A model generated the notes under the pieces. It saw only the letters and a list, made by a program, of their open reading frames with translations, did not search any database and was not told the origin of the DNA. This document shows positions 61,299 to 64,000 of a DNA stretch of 64,000 bases, piece after piece (the first letter of the stretch is position 1; every line of letters begins with the position of its first letter). Source of the DNA: Colias croceus (taxonomy: Eukaryota; Arthropoda; Insecta; Lepidoptera; Pieridae); the NCBI RefSeq assembly GCF_905220415.1, contig NC_059542.1:1116001-1180000 (forward strand), written 5' to 3'. The position numbers and the translations under genes were made by a program.

Positions 61299-63249
61299 GT
61301 CAGTATTTTTAAAAATTTACTTATTTAATAGCACAGATACGTGTGCGTACTACATTCTAGAATAGCTTCGCTATAGGTAATGTTCAGCCTATGGCTTAGC
61401 ATTATATCTTGAATGTTAGAAGGATTTTCTGTTAACATTATATTATACGAGTACATGATATATTTCTTTTTTTTTATGCTAATACTTTAGCAATACTACG
61501 CATTATAAACTAGAGTTCTGCGTAGAGTCTTGTAGACAACAGCAAAAATAATAGCTAGTTGTAAGAACGTGCTAAAGTATAATTCATTTGTAAAATAATA
61601 TGGATTATTAATTTTATGCAGACACAATTCACGCACATGGAAGATTATCTGCATGTTAATTTTTATCTAATGAATGAAAGAATATATTGAGCCTATATAC
61701 TTGTGCCAATACGTACCATCCATTAATCCTGCACATACTTAATTCAAATTATCGTTAACAAAGTCCGTAACATCAATGCAATTCAATACAATAATCTACA
61801 AGTTGTTACGAAGTCATACAGCCCATAGATTGCTTTGCAATAAGTCACTTTCAAATCAAAGGGAAATGCAATTCCCTATCCGACTTGTATACAAGCTCTC
61901 CATAAATATATAGTCATTAGTTTTCTTTGATGACGGAGATATATTCATAATTAGTTTGTGTCTGTGTGTGTGATTTATGATGTGGGCTTGAATCAAAGAC
62001 CTTTTCATTGTAAGACAGGGTATGAGTTATATTTAGTTCCATATTCCTACTATAGATACATTATTTACTCGTCGGTAATATCTAAATTTAATTTAAGGAA
62101 AATACCTAGGTACTCCTTATAAAGATATACACGAAGTTAAAAAATAAATTTCATAAAAATACAGAGAAAAGTAAATACCAAAAACATTTTACCGATAAAT
62201 AATAAGAAAAATAGTAGGTACTCTTTTCAAAGGTTATCGAATGTTATCTAGAATAAATATTCAATTAATCTTAAGTAATATCATGGACCCAATAAATATC
62301 TAGATCTAGATTATATTCGTCCATGGTAATATGAAAAAATTTTGTACATTAGAAAAATACCTTTTATAACGAAGATTGGTATTATGATACCTACTTGTAT
62401 TAATGTTTCAACTAAGTAATACATTTTTAGTATTAATATTTATAATAATGTTATGGCATTTTTTGTGCTTACCCAAGATGGATACAACATGGATCTTCAA
62501 ATATATGACAATACGCAACAGTTATTGATTGGTAAGTCTGTTTGTGAATTTCACACCTTGATATACATATTAATATTTCCTCAGAGAAGCATTTTTTAAA
62601 AAACCGAAATCTGCAACAGCATTTTTTAAAAATTAGAGTTGGATAGCTTTGTTATTGCTAACCTAACCTAACAGTTCTTACAAGAAGTTAAAAAAAAACA
62701 ACCGTTTTCACTAAGAATTAAAATAAACACAAATACACCCAACGCTATAAACATCACGTCTAGTAAAAAAAGTAAAAACATGTATTACATAATCATCATT
62801 TAACCCGTAACCAACTATAAGAATAAAACAAAAGCATTCCCACTTACATTTGTAATGAGCACGTGCTGTACAATTTAACGTTTAACCATATCTTGGATCT
62901 GATCATAAAAACCCCTTTAATTCAGTATAGCGAACGGCGTCCAGGGAGGGACTCACACGTGTGGCCCCATGCCGGGCCCCAAATGTAGCAGATGTTTTTA
63001 GAATTTGTACGATTGATTGAGTGATGATTAGATAGGTTTATGTTAAAATTGACACATTTATACACACATTTAATTAATAAGATATGTGTTAAAATTATGT
63101 TACACTTAATTAGATCTCGAATCATAGTGTATTATTACACGTACTATTACAACAGTAATGAGAAAGTAAAATAAAAACTCTAAAATCTGAAATAATATTA
63201 AATATCTAATAATATAATGTAATAAAAAATGTTTGCGTAGCTGTAAAAC
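61299..63249 (+). other. unc-5 intron after the TSP1 exon
   Basis: The intron begins GTCAGT. AT-rich, with AACCTAACCTAAC at 62659. A GC-rich patch at 62930-62985 contains GTGGCCCCATGCCGGGCCCC. No further unc-5 exon was recognised up to the window end. Confidence 0.5.
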
Positions 63250-63651
63250 AATACATATTCTTTAGGGCTCCATAACTGAGGCCCCACTGACATAGCCGCT
63301 CAACTATTAACATCAAAGGGAGAAATATTTCATAGCGATTGTAAAAGTCTGCCGGATGCTGTGAAGTGTTCAACACCGGAGCAAAGATTCTTGCGTAATC
63401 ATATTAAGTTTTATACAAATGGCCCGTCAGTTTGTACGTATAACAGAATCTATATTTTAGCTGCAGCGTGTGGTGCGAATGATGGTCACGGACGAATTCT
63501 ACTTATACCCGTGGCCCCGTCGTTGATGTGGCTTGACGGAACACAGTGGGGTTTTGGTCGGTAGGAATCCGACATAACCCACGGCCCTTTCCCCGGAGGC
63601 CGTGGGTATCTATGCAAGATTTCCCCACTTAAAAAAAAAGAAAAAAAAAGG
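63250..63651 (+). mobile_element. probable retroposon 3' end with A-rich tail
   Basis: A GC-richer stretch ends in an A-rich tail (63631-63650). Near its 3' end it has CCCACGGCC...GGCCGTGGG, a 9-bp-arm hairpin (63579-63606). The wording GGAATCCGACATAACCCACG is reminiscent of lepidopteran dispersed repeats. The 67-codon frame 63361-63564 has no recognised domain. The 5' end and family are unresolved. Confidence 0.4.
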
Positions 63652-63661
63652 CTATCGATTA

Positions 63662-63888
63662 TCCTACTAATATTATAAATGCGAAAGTTTGTATGGATGT
63701 ATGGATGTTTGTTACTCTTTCACGTAAAAACTACTGAACCGACTAACCGACTACAATGAAATTTAGCACACATATAGAGGGTAACTTGGATTTACACAGG
63801 ATAGTTTTTATCCCGAAAATCCCACGGGAACGGGAACTATGCTGGTATTCCTTTGCAAACGCGGGCGAAGCCTCGGGCGGAAATCTAG
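63662..63888 (+). mobile_element. Helitron-like non-autonomous element, 227 bp
   Basis: It starts A|TCCTACTAATATTATAAATG and ends CTAG|T (63885-63888), with the hairpin-forming CGCGGGCGAAGCCTCGGGCG before the end. It contains the usual CTCTTTCACGTAAAAACTAC. This is the most typical lepidopteran Helitron-like (Lep1-type) sequence in the window. Confidence 0.85.
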
Positions 63889-64000
63889 TTTTATATAAAA
63901 GAGCAACCTAAATTACTTTTCCTCATATTCATACTAATACGTTTTATGTTACTATCATATATTGTTTAGTATTTCTAGTTAATAATGAACAAACAAAGAA
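63889..64000. other. AT-rich intron sequence at window end
   Basis: Nothing recognised. Confidence 0.5.

Overview
This is an AT-rich, intron- and transposon-laden insect nuclear sequence, almost certainly lepidopteran. The Helitron-like elements have hairpins of the GCGGGCGAAGCCGCGGGC type and CTAG ends. The SINE body containing CCCACTGCTGGGACACGGG has a (GAT)n tail. TAGGTACCTA words are scattered throughout. All of these are hallmarks of moth and butterfly genomes. No bacterial-style genes are present, and most open frames are chance.

Only one host protein-coding gene can be supported: the 5' half of unc-5 (netrin receptor UNC5) on the + strand. The initiator exon ends at 27880. Exon 37395-37961 carries an acidic linker and Ig domain 1. 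Exons 50251-50450 and 53857-53935 together make Ig domain 2. Exon 61128-61298 is the first thrombospondin type-1 repeat. All splice phases agree (1, 1, 0, 1, 1). They give 359 in-frame residues and a reading frame that continues beyond the window; the rest of the ectodomain, the transmembrane segment and the ZU5/UPA/death domains must lie further 3'. A CpG-rich block near 15.77-16.0 kb ending in a good splice donor is a candidate promoter and non-coding first exon. The other visible introns are about 3.4 to 12.3 kb.

The rest is a gallery of mobile elements, many with exact ends. (1) Region 1-15.8 kb (intergenic): two Helitron-like elements, SINEs from two families, a LINE tail, and a 1.4-kb insertion at 11.37-12.76 kb. 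That insertion contains an almost unbroken 82-bp palindrome followed by four complete 310-bp tandem units, each carrying a tRNA-like pol III cassette. (2) Intron at 16-27.8 kb: a nested set in which a 4.0-kb Helitron-like element (19678-23686) splits a smaller Helitron. It carries a fragment of the 310-bp family that is itself split by a 194-bp Helitron. A LINE 3' end follows. (3) Intron at 27.9-37.4 kb: an internally deleted hAT transposon (30285-31500) with an exact 8-bp target duplication and a broken transposase fragment. (4) Intron at 38-50 kb: two related TA-flanked elements (39023-40646 and 45555-47001) whose terminal inverted-repeat core is reiterated many times inside, a 218-bp MITE, two Helitrons, and a duplicated about 95-bp non-repetitive-looking block. 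(5) Introns at 54-64 kb: a long inverted-repeat element with CRE-like arms, a GC-rich dispersed repeat, a probable retroposon tail and a terminal Helitron.

The best candidates for something undescribed are the tRNA-like tandem/palindrome element and the pair of TA-flanked elements with internal arrays of their own terminal motif. Identifications rest on reading the sequence and on family knowledge; no database search was possible.
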